Origin: DASQMT01 sp963827335
Lineage (GTDB): Bacteria; Actinomycetota; Thermoleophilia; Solirubrobacterales; Solirubrobacteraceae
Assembly: GCA_963827335.1 (NCBI GenBank)
Contig: CAWHAP010000007.1
Coordinates: forward strand, 415,950-479,949
Direction of reading: 5' to 3'
DNA: 64,000 nt
The position numbers were made by a program, and so were the translations under genes. The notes under the pieces are model-generated. The model ran no database searches and was not told where the DNA came from. It saw only the letters and a list, made by a program, of their open reading frames with translations. Shown piece by piece: positions 34,651 to 43,865 of this stretch. The number at the start of each line of letters is the position of its first letter. Position 1 is the first letter of the stretch.

Positions 34651-34947
34651 ATGGAGTTCAGCCGCGAGTTGCGCGACGACGTCCTGGCCGGCGACATCAC
34701 GCTGTCGGTCCGGCTCTGGAAGCGCCCGCAGGTCAAGGAGGGCGGCCGCTACCGGGTCGGCCCGGGTCTGATCGAGGTCGACGCCATCGAGCTTGTCCCG
34801 TTCGCCGCGATCACGGAGACGGACGTCCGGCGAGCAGGCGAGCCCGATCGCGAGACCTTGCGCGACCGCGCCGCGCACGCGGGACCGATCGACGAGGACA
34901 CGCTCGTCTACAGGATCGAGCTCCATGTGGTGAGCCCTGAAGGCTGA
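34651..34947 (+). CDS. Small ASCH-domain-like protein
   Basis: A 98-aa protein: FSRELRDDVLAGDITLSVRLWKRPQVKEGGRYRVGPG, then IEVDAIELVPFAAITETDVRRAGEPD. The beta-barrel with TLSVR-x-W-x-R-P-x-x-x-x-G-x-x-Y matches small ASCH (PUA-like, RNA-binding) proteins. Possible RNA or nucleotide binding is inference. It is 40 bases downstream of the exporter. Confidence 0.7.
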   Translation: MEFSRELRDDVLAGDITLSVRLWKRPQVKEGGRYRVGPGLIEVDAIELVPFAAITETDVRRAGEPDRETLRDRAAHAGPIDEDTLVYRIELHVVSPEG

Positions 34948-35019
34948 GCTGGCCGGCTCGTAGCTGTCCGGTCGCGGACCGCACGGAAGCGCACGGGGCG
35001 GTAGCTCCGTACCTGCGGC

Positions 35020-35607
35020 GTGCTCGCGCATCGCACGCTCGTCCGCTCCGCTCTCGCCGCGTTCGCGGGCCTCGTCGCGCTCGAGCACGTCCTGCGTCCC
35101 GACCTGCCACCTGCCGAGCGGTTCATCAGCGAGTACGGCCGGGGCTGGACGCAGCCCGTCCACGTGGCCGCGTTCAGCGGCTGGGCGATCGCCGGTGGCG
35201 GCTGTGCGGTGCTGGCCGCTCGTGCTCCGTCGCCCCCGGCCGCTCGCGCGCTGGCCGCCGTGGCGTTCGCGACCGCCGCCGCCGGCGCCGCCGTCGCTGC
35301 CGCGTTCGCGACGCAGACGGTCGGCGGCGAGCTGCCCTCGGGCGTCGCCCGCACCTTCGCCGGCCGCGCCCACGACGCGGGCACGCTGCTCATCCTCGGC
35401 GGGCTGCTTGTCGCTGCCCTTGCGTCCCTGTTCCTCGTCCCCACGCGCCGGTACCGCCTGACGCTCGCCGGCCTCGCGGCGGCCCTCCTGGCGATCGTGC
35501 CCGTGCTGGTGGCGCTGGGGCTCGACGCACCCGGCATCGGGCAGCGCGGGTTCGTGCTGATCGGCTGCGCGCTCCAGTGGGCGTTCGCGACGCAGCTGAC
35601 GCGATGA
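35020..35607 (+). CDS. DUF998 membrane protein
   Basis: A 195-aa protein with six hydrophobic segments. Features of DUF998 include RFISEYGRGWTQPVHVAAF near the N-terminus, RTFAGRAHDAGTLLILGG and the following helices. The GTG start at 35020 gives the usual length. The TGA overlaps the PAP2 start (ATGA), so both membrane proteins are co-translated. Function is unknown; pairing with a PAP2 phosphatase hints at envelope lipid chemistry. Confidence 0.8.
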   Translation: MLAHRTLVRSALAAFAGLVALEHVLRPDLPPAERFISEYGRGWTQPVHVAAFSGWAIAGGGCAVLAARAPSPPAARALAAVAFATAAAGAAVAAAFATQTVGGELPSGVARTFAGRAHDAGTLLILGGLLVAALASLFLVPTRRYRLTLAGLAAALLAIVPVLVALGLDAPGIGQRGFVLIGCALQWAFATQLTR

Positions 35608-36335
35608 CGGCCGTACGGACGGTGACGCGGCGTGTCGGCGTGGGATGGCGGCAGAGCCTCGCGCTGCTGGCGGCGCTGGCGCTGTGCCCGCTCGCCGCCC
35701 AGCTCATCGGCGGGAACGCGGCCGGCCCGGTCGCCCGCGCGGACGCGCTGATCGACGCCGAGCGCGCGCTCGGGCTGTACGTCGAGCCGGCGGTGCATGC
35801 CTGGGCCGTCGGCCACCGCGAGCTCCTCACCGCCGCGAGCGTGTTCTACGTCCTCGCCCACGTGCCCGTCGCGGGCTGGGCGCTGATCTGGACCTGGTTC
35901 CTGCGCCGCGACCGCTTCCGGCTCGTTCGGGACACGTTCCTGTGGACGCAGGCGCTGCTCGTCGTGGTGTACCTGCTCGTGCCGGTCGCGCCGCCGCGGC
36001 TCGTGCCCGGCGCCGGCTACACGGACACGCTGACGGGGCTCTGGGGGAAGGAGCTCGCCGACTCCGCGCACGTGCTGCAGAGCCCGTACGCCGCCGTCCC
36101 GTCCGGCCACGTCGCCTTCGCGCTCATCGTCAGCGGCGTCTTCGCGAGGCTCGGCGACCGGGCCTGGCTCCGTGCGTTCGGATGGGCCTACGCCCCTGTC
36201 GTGGTCGCGGTGACCGTGATCACGGCCAACCACCTGCTGCTCGACGCGGTCGCAGCCGCGGTCGTCGTCGCCTGCGCCCTCGGGCTCGCCGCAAGGGCAC
36301 GAACGTGCGCTCACGCAAGCCTCACGGACGCGTGA
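35604..36335 (+). CDS. PAP2-superfamily membrane phosphatase
   Basis: A 243-aa protein with six helices and the inositol-phosphorylceramide-synthase-like PAP2 layout: VYLLVPVAPPRLVPGAGYTDT (P-P-R), AVPSGHVAFALIVSGVF (PSGH, catalytic His) and VITANHLLLDAVAAAVVV (H-x3-D, second His). Family members remove phosphate from polyprenyl or phosphatidyl phosphates, or transfer head groups. The ATG at 35604 overlaps the DUF998 stop. Confidence 0.85.
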   Translation: MTAVRTVTRRVGVGWRQSLALLAALALCPLAAQLIGGNAAGPVARADALIDAERALGLYVEPAVHAWAVGHRELLTAASVFYVLAHVPVAGWALIWTWFLRRDRFRLVRDTFLWTQALLVVVYLLVPVAPPRLVPGAGYTDTLTGLWGKELADSAHVLQSPYAAVPSGHVAFALIVSGVFARLGDRAWLRAFGWAYAPVVVAVTVITANHLLLDAVAAAVVVACALGLAARARTCAHASLTDA

Positions 36336-36394
36336 CGAACGGTGCGTACGGTGCCGGCCTCGACCAACCCTCTCTGTCTCCGAGGAGCACATCC

Positions 36395-36634
36395 ATGCGT
36401 CAGTTCAACCAGCGGCGGCGGCTCGTCCTCGCCGCGCTCGTCGCCGCGGCGACCATCGGCTCGGCAGCGCCGGCCCAGGCCGGCGCCGACGCCTCGCGTG
36501 CCGACTGCGACGTCCGGCTCGAGCGCATCGAGGCCCGGTTCCGCGTGATCGAGGAGCGTCGCGGCTACGAAGCGGCGTCGGCGTGGTGGCAGGTGCGCTG
36601 GCAGTCCTACTACAAGCGCTGCCTGCAGCCGTGA
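36395..36634 (+). CDS. Small secreted helical protein
   Basis: A 79-aa protein: signal peptide RLVLAALVAAATIGSAAPAQA, then a mature part of about 45 residues with two Cys (ADCDVRLERIEARFRVIEER and YYKRCLQP) that may form one disulfide joining the ends of a helical hairpin. GAGGAG is 8 bases before the ATG. Function is unknown. Confidence 0.6.
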   Translation: MRQFNQRRRLVLAALVAAATIGSAAPAQAGADASRADCDVRLERIEARFRVIEERRGYEAASAWWQVRWQSYYKRCLQP

Positions 36635-36727
36635 GCGGATCCGGCGGCGCGCGCACGGCGGTCCCGGCGCGCGCCGTCGCACGCTGCGTCGCGCCTCCGC
36701 CGACGATGCGCATGCGAGGATTCGCCG

Positions 36728-37660
36728 ATGAGCGCGTCCACTCCGTTCCGGGCGGCCGTCGTCCAGGCCGCCAGCGCCGGCTTCGACCGCGACAGGACGC
36801 TGGCCAGGGCCGAAGCGCTCACCCGCGAGGCGGCCGGCCAGGGCGCCAGGCTGGTGGTGTTCCCCGAGGCGTTCGTGGGCGGCTACCCGCGCGGATCGAG
36901 CTTCGGTGCCGTCATCGGCAACCGCAGTGAGGAGGGGCGCGAGGAGTACCGGCGCTACTGGGACGGCGCCGTCGACGTGCCGGGTCCGGCAGTCGAGGAA
37001 CTGGGCCGGATCGCGGCGGAGAGCGGCGTGTTCCTCGTCGTGGGCGTCATCGAGCGCGACGGCGGGACGCTCTACTGCACCGTCCTCTTCTTCGGCGACG
37101 ACGGCGCGTATCTCGGCAAGCACCGCAAGCTGATGCCGACGGCCTCCGAGCGCCTCGTGTGGGGGTTCGGCGACGGCTCGACGCTGCCGGTGCTCGACAC
37201 GCCGCTCGGCAAGCTGGGCGCCGTGATCTGCTGGGAGAACTACATGCCGCTGCTGCGCATGGCGATGTACGCGAAGGGCATCGAGCTCTACTGCGCGCCC
37301 ACCGCCGACGCGCGCGACGCCTGGCAGTCGACGGTCCGTCACATCGCCCTCGAGGGGCGCTGCTTCGTGCTGTCCGCCAACCAGTTCGCGCGCCGGAGCG
37401 ACTACCCCGCGGAGCACCCGCTGCCGGACGACGACCCCGACGCCGTGGTCTGCAGCGGCGGGAGCGTGATCCTCGGTCCGCTCGGCGAGGTGCTCGCAGG
37501 CCCGCTGACCGAAGGACCCGGGATCCTGGTCGCCGACCTCGACCGGGATCAGATCGTGCGCGGGAAGTTCGACTTCGACGTGGTCGGCCACTACGCCCGA
37601 TCCGACGTCTTCCGCCTCACCGTCGACGAGTCGCCACGGTCACCGGCACAGCCGGCCTGA
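36728..37660 (+). CDS. Carbon-nitrogen hydrolase, nitrilase clade
   Basis: A 310-aa nitrilase-fold enzyme. The catalytic triad is visible: Glu47 in FPEAFVGGYPRG, Lys134 in KHRKLMPT and Cys168 in AVICWENYMPLLR. FPEAF-GGYPRG and CWEN are those of true nitrilases (nitrile to acid plus ammonia), rather than amidases. Length about 310 fits. GAGGA lies 7 bases before the ATG. Its substrate could be an aliphatic or aromatic nitrile. It is not linked to an obvious pathway. Confidence 0.88.
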   Translation: MSASTPFRAAVVQAASAGFDRDRTLARAEALTREAAGQGARLVVFPEAFVGGYPRGSSFGAVIGNRSEEGREEYRRYWDGAVDVPGPAVEELGRIAAESGVFLVVGVIERDGGTLYCTVLFFGDDGAYLGKHRKLMPTASERLVWGFGDGSTLPVLDTPLGKLGAVICWENYMPLLRMAMYAKGIELYCAPTADARDAWQSTVRHIALEGRCFVLSANQFARRSDYPAEHPLPDDDPDAVVCSGGSVILGPLGEVLAGPLTEGPGILVADLDRDQIVRGKFDFDVVGHYARSDVFRLTVDESPRSPAQPA

Positions 37661-37931
37661 GGCGCCCCTTCCCGCACCGCACGTGGGCGCGTTCACGTTC
37701 TTACGGCGACGGCGGGCGCGGCTTGCTTCGCCCGCACCGATTCACTAAGCCTCCTGACCGGAGCGTCGGATCGCACTCGGCGGCTTGGCGACCTCGGCGC
37801 TCGAGATCGCGAGCTGCGGGCTTCGGAGGGGTCCGGCTGTGTTCACGCGGTCAGGGAGAGGCGGGGGTCGCCGGCTCCGCAGGGGTTGCCGCTGGCCGCA
37901 AGCCGGTCATTTCTTCTTGAGGAGCACTGTC

Positions 37932-39851
37932 GTGAAAGCGTTTGTGCGCAGGATGGTCGGCGGCCTCGGCTGGCTCGCGAGCTCGCGGGTGCGGCTGTCG
38001 TTCGCCGTCTGTGCAGCAGTACTGGTGGGGGTCGGCTCGGCGATCAGCTTCGCCCAGTCCGATGGGGCGTCCGATACGCCGTTCGGCAAGCCGACCGCCG
38101 AGCTTCGGAACCCGGGGGACAACAACACGGCGGTCCGCGCCGCCCGGCCCTACGGGTATGCGGACCAGACGCGCTCGGAGGTGTTGGCGCGCAACGGCAT
38201 CGCCGCCACCAGCCAGCCCTTGGCCACGTCGACCGCCCAGCGGATCCTGATGGACGGCGGCAATGCGATCGACGCCGCGGTGGCCGCGGCCGCCACGCTC
38301 GGCGTGGTCGAGCCGGAGAGCACCGGCCTCGGCGGCGACATGTTCGCCATTCTGTGGTCGGCGCGGGACAAGAAGCTCTACGGCATGGAGGCGAGCGGAT
38401 GGGCGCCGCGCGGGTGGACGCCCGAGTACTTCCGCGAGCTCGGCGTCGACGAGGTCCCGAACGACGGGATCAACTCCGTGGTCGTCCCGGGCGGGGTGTC
38501 GGGCTGGGATGCGCTGCTCAAGCGCTTCGGCTCGATGGACTTCGAGCAGGTGCTCGAGCCCGCGCGGTCCTACGCCGAAGAGGGCTTCCCGGTGCACGAG
38601 CGCGTCGCCGGCGACTGGGAGGGCGCGGAGGAGGCGCTCGCCGAGGATCCGGATTCGGCCAGCACGTTCCTGCCGGGCGGCAAGGCGCCGGCGATGTACA
38701 GCACGTTCCGCAATCCCGATCTCGCGCGCGCCCTGCGGCTCATCCAGCGCGGGGGCCGGGACGCGTTCTACAAGGGCCCGATCGCGCGGGCGATCGTCCG
38801 GAAGTCGCGCGCGGTCGGCGGGGCCATGCGCATGAGCGATCTGGCCGAGTATCCGAAGGCGCGGTTCATGACGCCGCTGTCGACGAACTACCACGGCTAC
38901 GACGTCCATCAGCTGCCGCCTCCCGGTCAGGGCTTCGCGGCGCTCGAGATGCTGAACATCCTCGAGGTGTGCGCGCCCGTGCTCGGCGTCAGCCTGGCCG
39001 AGATGGGGCCGAGGGATCCCGAGTACTGGCACCTGATGATCGAGGCGAAGAAGCTCGCCTACTCGGACCTGCACCGCTACAACGCCGACCCGGCGTTCGA
39101 GGACGTCCCGACCGACCGGCTGCTGTCGAAGGAGCATGCCGCGTCGCTGTGCGGCAAGATCGACATGACCGAGGCACGGCCGGCGGATGTGCTGGGCAAC
39201 GACCAGGGCAGCACCGTCTACTTCACGGTGGCGGACCGCTGGGGCAACATGGTGTCGTTCGTCAACAGCATCTTCTCGGGGTTCGGCTCCAAGGTCACCG
39301 TCCCGGGCTTCGGGTTCCCGCTCGCCAACCGCGGCGCGGGCTTCACGCTCGAGGAGGGGCATCCGAACGAGGTGGCGCCGCGCAAGCGCCCCTTCATCAC
39401 CATCATCGCGAGCTTCATCACCAAGGACGGCAAGCCGGTGATGGCGTTCGGGAACATGGGTGGCGGCACGCAGCCGCAGGCCCACGTGCAGCACGTCGTC
39501 AACATGGTCGACCTGGGCATGAACGTCCAGGCCACGACCGACGTGGCGAGGTTCGATCACAGCCAGGAGACGGACATCACGGCACTGGACACGTACCTCT
39601 TCGACCTCGTCGGCGCGGACCTGGAGGACCTGGGCCACGAGATCTCGCGTGCGCGGGGTCACGCCGGCGGCTACCAGGGCATCCTGTTCGAACCCGACCC
39701 GAGCCTGCCCGAGCCGCGGGTCCCGAGGGGCAAGGGCTGTTGCGAGGGCGCGCTCGAGCCGCGGCACCGGGAGGCGTACGAGCGGCCGCTCAACGGCGTC
39801 TACCGGGCCGGCTCGGACCCGCGCAAGGACGGTCACGCGGCCGGCTGGTGA
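37932..39851 (+). CDS. Gamma-glutamyltransferase (Ntn-hydrolase), secreted
   Basis: A 639-aa protein. An N-terminal hydrophobic signal or anchor (RLSFAVCAAVLVGVGSAISFA) precedes the GGT fold: GGNAIDAAVAAAATLGVVEP, TGLGGDMFAIL, VVVPGGVSGWDALL. The autoprocessing/catalytic Thr is in GNDQGSTVYFTVADRWGNMVSF, with MGGGTQPQAH and the late VDLGMNVQ. It should cleave itself there into large and small subunits and act on gamma-glutamyl compounds such as glutathione or mycothiol breakdown products. GAGGAG is 8 bases before the GTG start. The 271-base gap before it holds no recognised gene or known riboswitch. Confidence 0.88.
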   Translation: MKAFVRRMVGGLGWLASSRVRLSFAVCAAVLVGVGSAISFAQSDGASDTPFGKPTAELRNPGDNNTAVRAARPYGYADQTRSEVLARNGIAATSQPLATSTAQRILMDGGNAIDAAVAAAATLGVVEPESTGLGGDMFAILWSARDKKLYGMEASGWAPRGWTPEYFRELGVDEVPNDGINSVVVPGGVSGWDALLKRFGSMDFEQVLEPARSYAEEGFPVHERVAGDWEGAEEALAEDPDSASTFLPGGKAPAMYSTFRNPDLARALRLIQRGGRDAFYKGPIARAIVRKSRAVGGAMRMSDLAEYPKARFMTPLSTNYHGYDVHQLPPPGQGFAALEMLNILEVCAPVLGVSLAEMGPRDPEYWHLMIEAKKLAYSDLHRYNADPAFEDVPTDRLLSKEHAASLCGKIDMTEARPADVLGNDQGSTVYFTVADRWGNMVSFVNSIFSGFGSKVTVPGFGFPLANRGAGFTLEEGHPNEVAPRKRPFITIIASFITKDGKPVMAFGNMGGGTQPQAHVQHVVNMVDLGMNVQATTDVARFDHSQETDITALDTYLFDLVGADLEDLGHEISRARGHAGGYQGILFEPDPSLPEPRVPRGKGCCEGALEPRHREAYERPLNGVYRAGSDPRKDGHAAGW

Positions 39852-39863
39852 CCTGATCCGGGG

Positions 39864-39893
39864 GCCCCGGAGCGGCGCACGTCGCTCCGGGGC
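39864..39893. terminator. Bidirectional hairpin terminator
   Basis: GCCCCGGAGCG pairs with CGCTCCGGGGC (11 bp) around an 8-base loop, 12 bases past the GGT stop and 29 bases from the convergent gene stop. It is the likely end of both transcripts. Confidence 0.7.
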
Positions 39894-39922
39894 GCCGCCC
39901 CGCTGACGAGCAGCCTGCGCCG

Positions 39923-40342
39923 TCAGCGCGGGATGAGGGCGAAGCGGTCCGCGCGCGGGCCGGCGGCCGGGGCCGGGCCGGCCTCGAGCTCGGCGCGCAC
40001 GCGACAGCCGAGCTCGGGCGGGTCGTAGAGGACGTGGCCGGCGGCGGCGTCCGGAGCGCGGTCCACGCTGCCGGCGTTCCCGAGCACCGGCGCCAGCGCG
40101 GCGAGGGGCACGGCCGCACCGTCCGGCAGGTCGAGGAGGAGCCCTGCCAGCGCGCCGTCGGCGCCGGACTGCACCTGCACGAGCGACCACGGCGGTGCGG
40201 GTCGGAGGACGAGGATGAGCCGGTCGCTCGGGTCGCCGTCGTCGGGCACGGCTCCGAGCGCGTGGGCGGCGTCGGCGGGCGCCGCGCCGTCGCGGAGGAG
40301 CGCGGCGGCGGTCCGCAGGCCGGAGAGCACCTGCTCGCTCAT
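39923..40342 (-). CDS. Small acidic partner gene coupled to the large LQRxAGN protein
   Basis: A 139-aa soluble acidic protein (SEQVLSGLRTAAALLRDG, DRLILVLRPAPPWSLVQVQSG, LLDLPDGAAVPLAALAPVLG). No family is recognised. Its ATG overlaps the stop of the 1005-aa gene (ATGA), so it is made from the same message. In toxin or cargo systems a small coupled partner is often a chaperone or immunity protein; here that is only inference. There is no signal peptide or helix. Confidence 0.65.
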   Translation of the reverse strand: MSEQVLSGLRTAAALLRDGAAPADAAHALGAVPDDGDPSDRLILVLRPAPPWSLVQVQSGADGALAGLLLDLPDGAAVPLAALAPVLGNAGSVDRAPDAAAGHVLYDPPELGCRVRAELEAGPAPAAGPRADRFALIPR

Positions 40343-43300
40343 GGTGCAGGCCGGACCGTGGCGGGCTGACGTTCGCGCAGCTCGGCGTAGTGCTGGCTCT
40401 CGGCCTCGCGGAACTTCGCCTGGATGGCGTAGGCGTCGGCCTCCTCCGGCAGCTGCTTGTACTTGTTCAACTCAGCCATGTAGTTCTCCCACAGCTGGTC
40501 GATGCGCTTCTCGTGCGCGGCGAGCTCGGCTCCCGACTTGCCCGCCTTCTCCTCGAGGGCCAGCCGCCAGACGTCGCGCGCGGCGTCCATGTCGGCGTAG
40601 ATCTTGGCGCGGGCCGGCGCCCCGGCCTTGCCGGTGAGGCTCTCGGCCCACTGCTCGGCGAGCCGGCCCTCGGCGCTCTCCGCGCTGAGCGGGCTGCGTG
40701 CCGCGATCTCCGCCGTCTCCCGCGACATCCCGAGGCCGCCCTCCGCCACCGGCTTGGCCATCTGCTCGACGGACATGGTCGACGATCGCAGCCGCCCGAC
40801 CTGGAACGCCTGCTCGGCGTGGCGCGTCTCGTGGTAGACGAGCTCGATCATCTCGTCCGGCATCGTCTCCCGCATCAACATGTTCATGTCGAGCTCGAGG
40901 CTCCAGTCGGCGCGGCCGAACTTGCCCTGGCCCTTGCCGTCCTTGATGAAGCCCCTGACGCGGAACTCCGGAACGCGGGCCGCACGCAGCCGCTCGTTGG
41001 CGAGGTCGACGAGCGCGTCGAGGCGCGCCTTGGGCCCGGCCAGCGAGGCCCAGCGCTCCTTCAGGGACGCGCCCGAGCGCGCCATCTCGCGCATCGCGTC
41101 GGGGTTCGCGAGCCCGAGGTGCGACGTCGCGCGGCGGTCGGCGGCTGCGGCCAGCGCCGCACTCATCTCCTTCTCCCCGGTGCCGGGGATGATCGCCTTG
41201 CTCGTGCCGATGCCGAGCTCCTCGGTCGTCCCGCCCAAGCGCGCGGCGAGGAACTCCTCGGCCAGCTTGTTGCGCTCGCCCACGGCCTTCTCGCCCTGGG
41301 GCACCGCGATCTGCTCCAGGAAGCGGTCGAGGTCGGCCAGCGCCGCGTCGCGCCAGGCGACGAACGGTTGCATCAGCGTCGAGTCGCCCTTCAGGCGCAT
41401 CCCGAGCCACCCGCCCGACTTGCGCAACGTCTCCATCGGGCCGAGCTTCTCGACGCCCGCGCGCACGAGGTCCTGACCGACCTCCCGGTTGCGCGCCAGC
41501 TCGCCCTTGAGGTCACCGAGCCGGCGACCGAGCTCCTCGGCGGAGATCTTCTGCAGCTCCTCGGGCAACGCCATGAACTGCCGCAGCCGCGCGCTCACGC
41601 GCGACACGTCGCCGACCTTCTCGAGCAGCTTCTCCGCCGACAGGCCCGACCGCTTGATCGTGTCCTCGATCCCGTTCTGGATGACGTTCCGCTCGATCGT
41701 GTCGACGGCCTCACGCTGCGCCATCGTCGACACGCGTTCGACGCCGAAGACGATCGCCCGCGCCTCCCCGGCCTTCGCGGCGCTCGTGACGAGCGCGCCG
41801 CCGGCCGTCTCGGCGGCCTTGCCCGCGAGCTTGAACGCCGCCCAGCCGTCGATGACCGCGAAGACGGAGTTGATGACCGCCTCGACGACCGCGGCGGTCG
41901 CCGCCCCGCTGGCCACGAGCTCGGTCTCCTTGCTCGCGCTCGTCTTCTCGGCCTGGGCGACGGTGTAGGCCTTCTCCCACGAGGCCGCCGCCACGCCAGC
42001 CGAGACGCCGGCTGCGCCGCCCGCCGCGGCCGCCGCCACGAGCGGCGCGCCCGCGCCGAGGGTGGCGATCAGGAACATGCCCGCGGCAAGGCTCCCGAGG
42101 CCGAGCGTCACCCAGAAGTCGTGTTCCTTGTGACCCTCGAGGATCTCCTGACCGAGCGGCTTGTACACGGGGTCGTGCCAGTCGATCTGCGACGGGCCCT
42201 TCGTCTTGCCGCCGAACAGCTGGCCGTGGATCGGGGCGATCTCGAACGCCAGGCCGCCGGCGAGCTTCGGCCGCGTCTCGGTGATGCGGGTGCGCAGGTC
42301 GCGCAGGCTGTTCAGGATCAGGGCGCGGCCGCCCGTGCCGCCGTCGGCGATCTTCTGCATGTCGCCGCTCTCGCCGTGGTGGGCGACGGCGTAGAGGGCC
42401 GGGAACTTGGCGTGCTGGCCCTCGATGACCTTCTGGAGGACCTGCCACTGCGCCTCGACCTCGGCGTACGTCAGCTTGGGCGCCTTGTGCGCGTAGAACG
42501 GGGGGCTGCCGTGGACGAAGCCGGCGGGCGGTGCCGTCTTCTGGTGCTCCTCGGGCATGTCCGGCGAGGAGTCCTCGTCGTGCGCCTCCAGCCAGCCGAC
42601 CGCGTAGTCGCCGAGCGCCGCCTGCGCCTTCTGCGCGCTGCGGACGAGCTTTGCGCCCTCCTCGATCTCCGCCATTCGCGCCTTGGGATCGCGCGGCGGC
42701 CCCGCGACGCCCTCGACCTGCTCGCCGAGGTCCGCCTGCTCGCGCTTGGCGTACTCCTCGTTCTTGTCGAGGTAGCCGGTCGCGACCGCGCGCACGTCCT
42801 CGATGAACTTCGGCGGCGTGGCCTTGACCGAGGGCAGGTCGAGCAGCTCGGCGCCGCCCTCGATCGATTTCGCCCAGTAGTCGGGGTGCTCGGCGGCGCG
42901 GGTGAGCACCTTGTCGCCCCAGAGCTTCCACAGGGCCTCGAGCGCCCACTCGTCGCGCGGACCGACCCAGCCCTGGAACGCGAGCGTGTGGATGAAGTCC
43001 CAGCGCTGCGCCTCGGTCGCCTCGCCGAAGTTCTTGTTGCCGATGGCCTTGACGTCACCGGGGTCCTTCGACTCGTAGGCCTTGGCGATCAGCTCCTTCG
43101 TCGACGCGGCCGGTGGCGCCTCGACCTCCTCGGGGCGGCGCGCGACGAGCTGGCTGACGGCCCGATTGCCGGCGGTGCGCTGCAACCCGAGGAGGCGGTG
43201 GGCGACGAGCTGGCTGTCGGCCTGGCTGCCTGCGGCGCGCTGCAGCCCGAAGGGGCCGGGCGCCGGCGACAGCGCGTCGGCCGGCGCTGCCTCGGGCACG

Positions 43301-43356
43301 GCGATCTTGCTCTCGCGCTCCTCGTTCGGCGCAGACCGCTCGGCCCGCTCGGGCAT
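40339..43356 (-). CDS. Large LQRxAGN-type protein, eCIS-cargo-like, with hydrophobic segment and HETRH motif
   Basis: 1005 aa. Residues 38-71 hold two tandem copies of LQRxAGxxAxSQLVAxR, a motif found in actinobacterial proteins linked to extracellular contractile injection systems. A long helical region follows to about 410, then a Gly/Ala-rich hydrophobic stretch (about 415-462; AAGMFLIATLGAGAPLVAAA), then helices. About residue 841 is LVYHETRHAEQAFQ, an HExxH zinc motif. The C-terminus (EADAYAIQAKFREAESQHY) is helical. It has no signal peptide and no DUF4157 core seen, and no eCIS structural genes lie in the window. The coupled 139-aa partner follows. Alternatives are a polymorphic toxin or a surface protein. 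The toxin role is inference. Confidence 0.6.
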   Translation of the reverse strand: MPERAERSAPNEERESKIAVPEAAPADALSPAPGPFGLQRAAGSQADSQLVAHRLLGLQRTAGNRAVSQLVARRPEEVEAPPAASTKELIAKAYESKDPGDVKAIGNKNFGEATEAQRWDFIHTLAFQGWVGPRDEWALEALWKLWGDKVLTRAAEHPDYWAKSIEGGAELLDLPSVKATPPKFIEDVRAVATGYLDKNEEYAKREQADLGEQVEGVAGPPRDPKARMAEIEEGAKLVRSAQKAQAALGDYAVGWLEAHDEDSSPDMPEEHQKTAPPAGFVHGSPPFYAHKAPKLTYAEVEAQWQVLQKVIEGQHAKFPALYAVAHHGESGDMQKIADGGTGGRALILNSLRDLRTRITETRPKLAGGLAFEIAPIHGQLFGGKTKGPSQIDWHDPVYKPLGQEILEGHKEHDFWVTLGLGSLAAGMFLIATLGAGAPLVAAAAAGGAAGVSAGVAAASWEKAYTVAQAEKTSASKETELVASGAATAAVVEAVINSVFAVIDGWAAFKLAGKAAETAGGALVTSAAKAGEARAIVFGVERVSTMAQREAVDTIERNVIQNGIEDTIKRSGLSAEKLLEKVGDVSRVSARLRQFMALPEELQKISAEELGRRLGDLKGELARNREVGQDLVRAGVEKLGPMETLRKSGGWLGMRLKGDSTLMQPFVAWRDAALADLDRFLEQIAVPQGEKAVGERNKLAEEFLAARLGGTTEELGIGTSKAIIPGTGEKEMSAALAAAADRRATSHLGLANPDAMREMARSGASLKERWASLAGPKARLDALVDLANERLRAARVPEFRVRGFIKDGKGQGKFGRADWSLELDMNMLMRETMPDEMIELVYHETRHAEQAFQVGRLRSSTMSVEQMAKPVAEGGLGMSRETAEIAARSPLSAESAEGRLAEQWAESLTGKAGAPARAKIYADMDAARDVWRLALEEKAGKSGAELAAHEKRIDQLWENYMAELNKYKQLPEEADAYAIQAKFREAESQHYAELRERQPATVRPAP

Positions 43357-43460
43357 GCGCCGAGTAAACCAGACCCCGGCGGTCCACCGAACTAGACGGC
43401 AGCCGAGTCTCGCCCGCTCAACTCAAAGCCTCGGGCCACGGTTCACGAGGAGTTCCGGCC

Positions 43461-43865
43461 TCAGCTCGCTACCGCGATGGCCTCGATCTCGACCATGAGC
43501 TCTGGCCGTACCAGCCGGCGGACGATCAGCAGCGTGCTCGGCGGGAACGCCCGGCTCGGGAACAGCTCGGCGAAGGCCTGCTCGCGCGCACTGAAGTACT
43601 CGTCGATGAGGTCCTCAGAGATCAGAAACGTGCTGACCTTCACCACGTCGCCCCACGTCGCGCCGGCGGATGCGAGGCACAGACCCACGTTCTCGTAAGC
43701 CTGACGCGTCTGCGCCGCGACGTCCCGGCCGACGAGCACACCGTCACGATCGACCCCGACCTGCCCCGCCACGACGATGGTGCGCGCGCCCGTCGCGCTC
43801 GCCACATGCGAGTAGAGCCCGAGCGGAGCGCCGAGCACGTCGGGGTTGTGCACCGAAACGGCCAT
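43461..43865 (-). CDS. RidA/YjgF-family protein
   Basis: A 134-aa trimeric-fold protein: GLYSHVASATGARTIVVAGQVGVDRDG, QTRQAYENVGLCLASAGATWGDVVKVSTFLISEDL, FPPSTLLIVRRLVRPELMVEIEAIAVA. The Arg in LLIVRRLVRPELMVEIE is in the position of the imine-deaminase Arg, although the spacing differs from canonical RidA. GGAGG lies 7 bases before the ATG at 43865. It probably hydrolyses reactive enamine/imine metabolites. Confidence 0.85.
   Translation of the reverse strand: MAVSVHNPDVLGAPLGLYSHVASATGARTIVVAGQVGVDRDGVLVGRDVAAQTRQAYENVGLCLASAGATWGDVVKVSTFLISEDLIDEYFSAREQAFAELFPSRAFPPSTLLIVRRLVRPELMVEIEAIAVAS

Noticed and set aside
37661..37931. A riboswitch in the leader before gamma-glutamyltransferase
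   Set aside because: The GC-rich stems do not match the glycine, c-di-AMP or SAM riboswitch cores that I know; only ordinary sequence was found.
37851..40190. A 779-codon minus-strand frame opposite gamma-glutamyltransferase
   Set aside because: The GGT frame has a full set of catalytic motifs; the antisense frame has biased composition and no motif.
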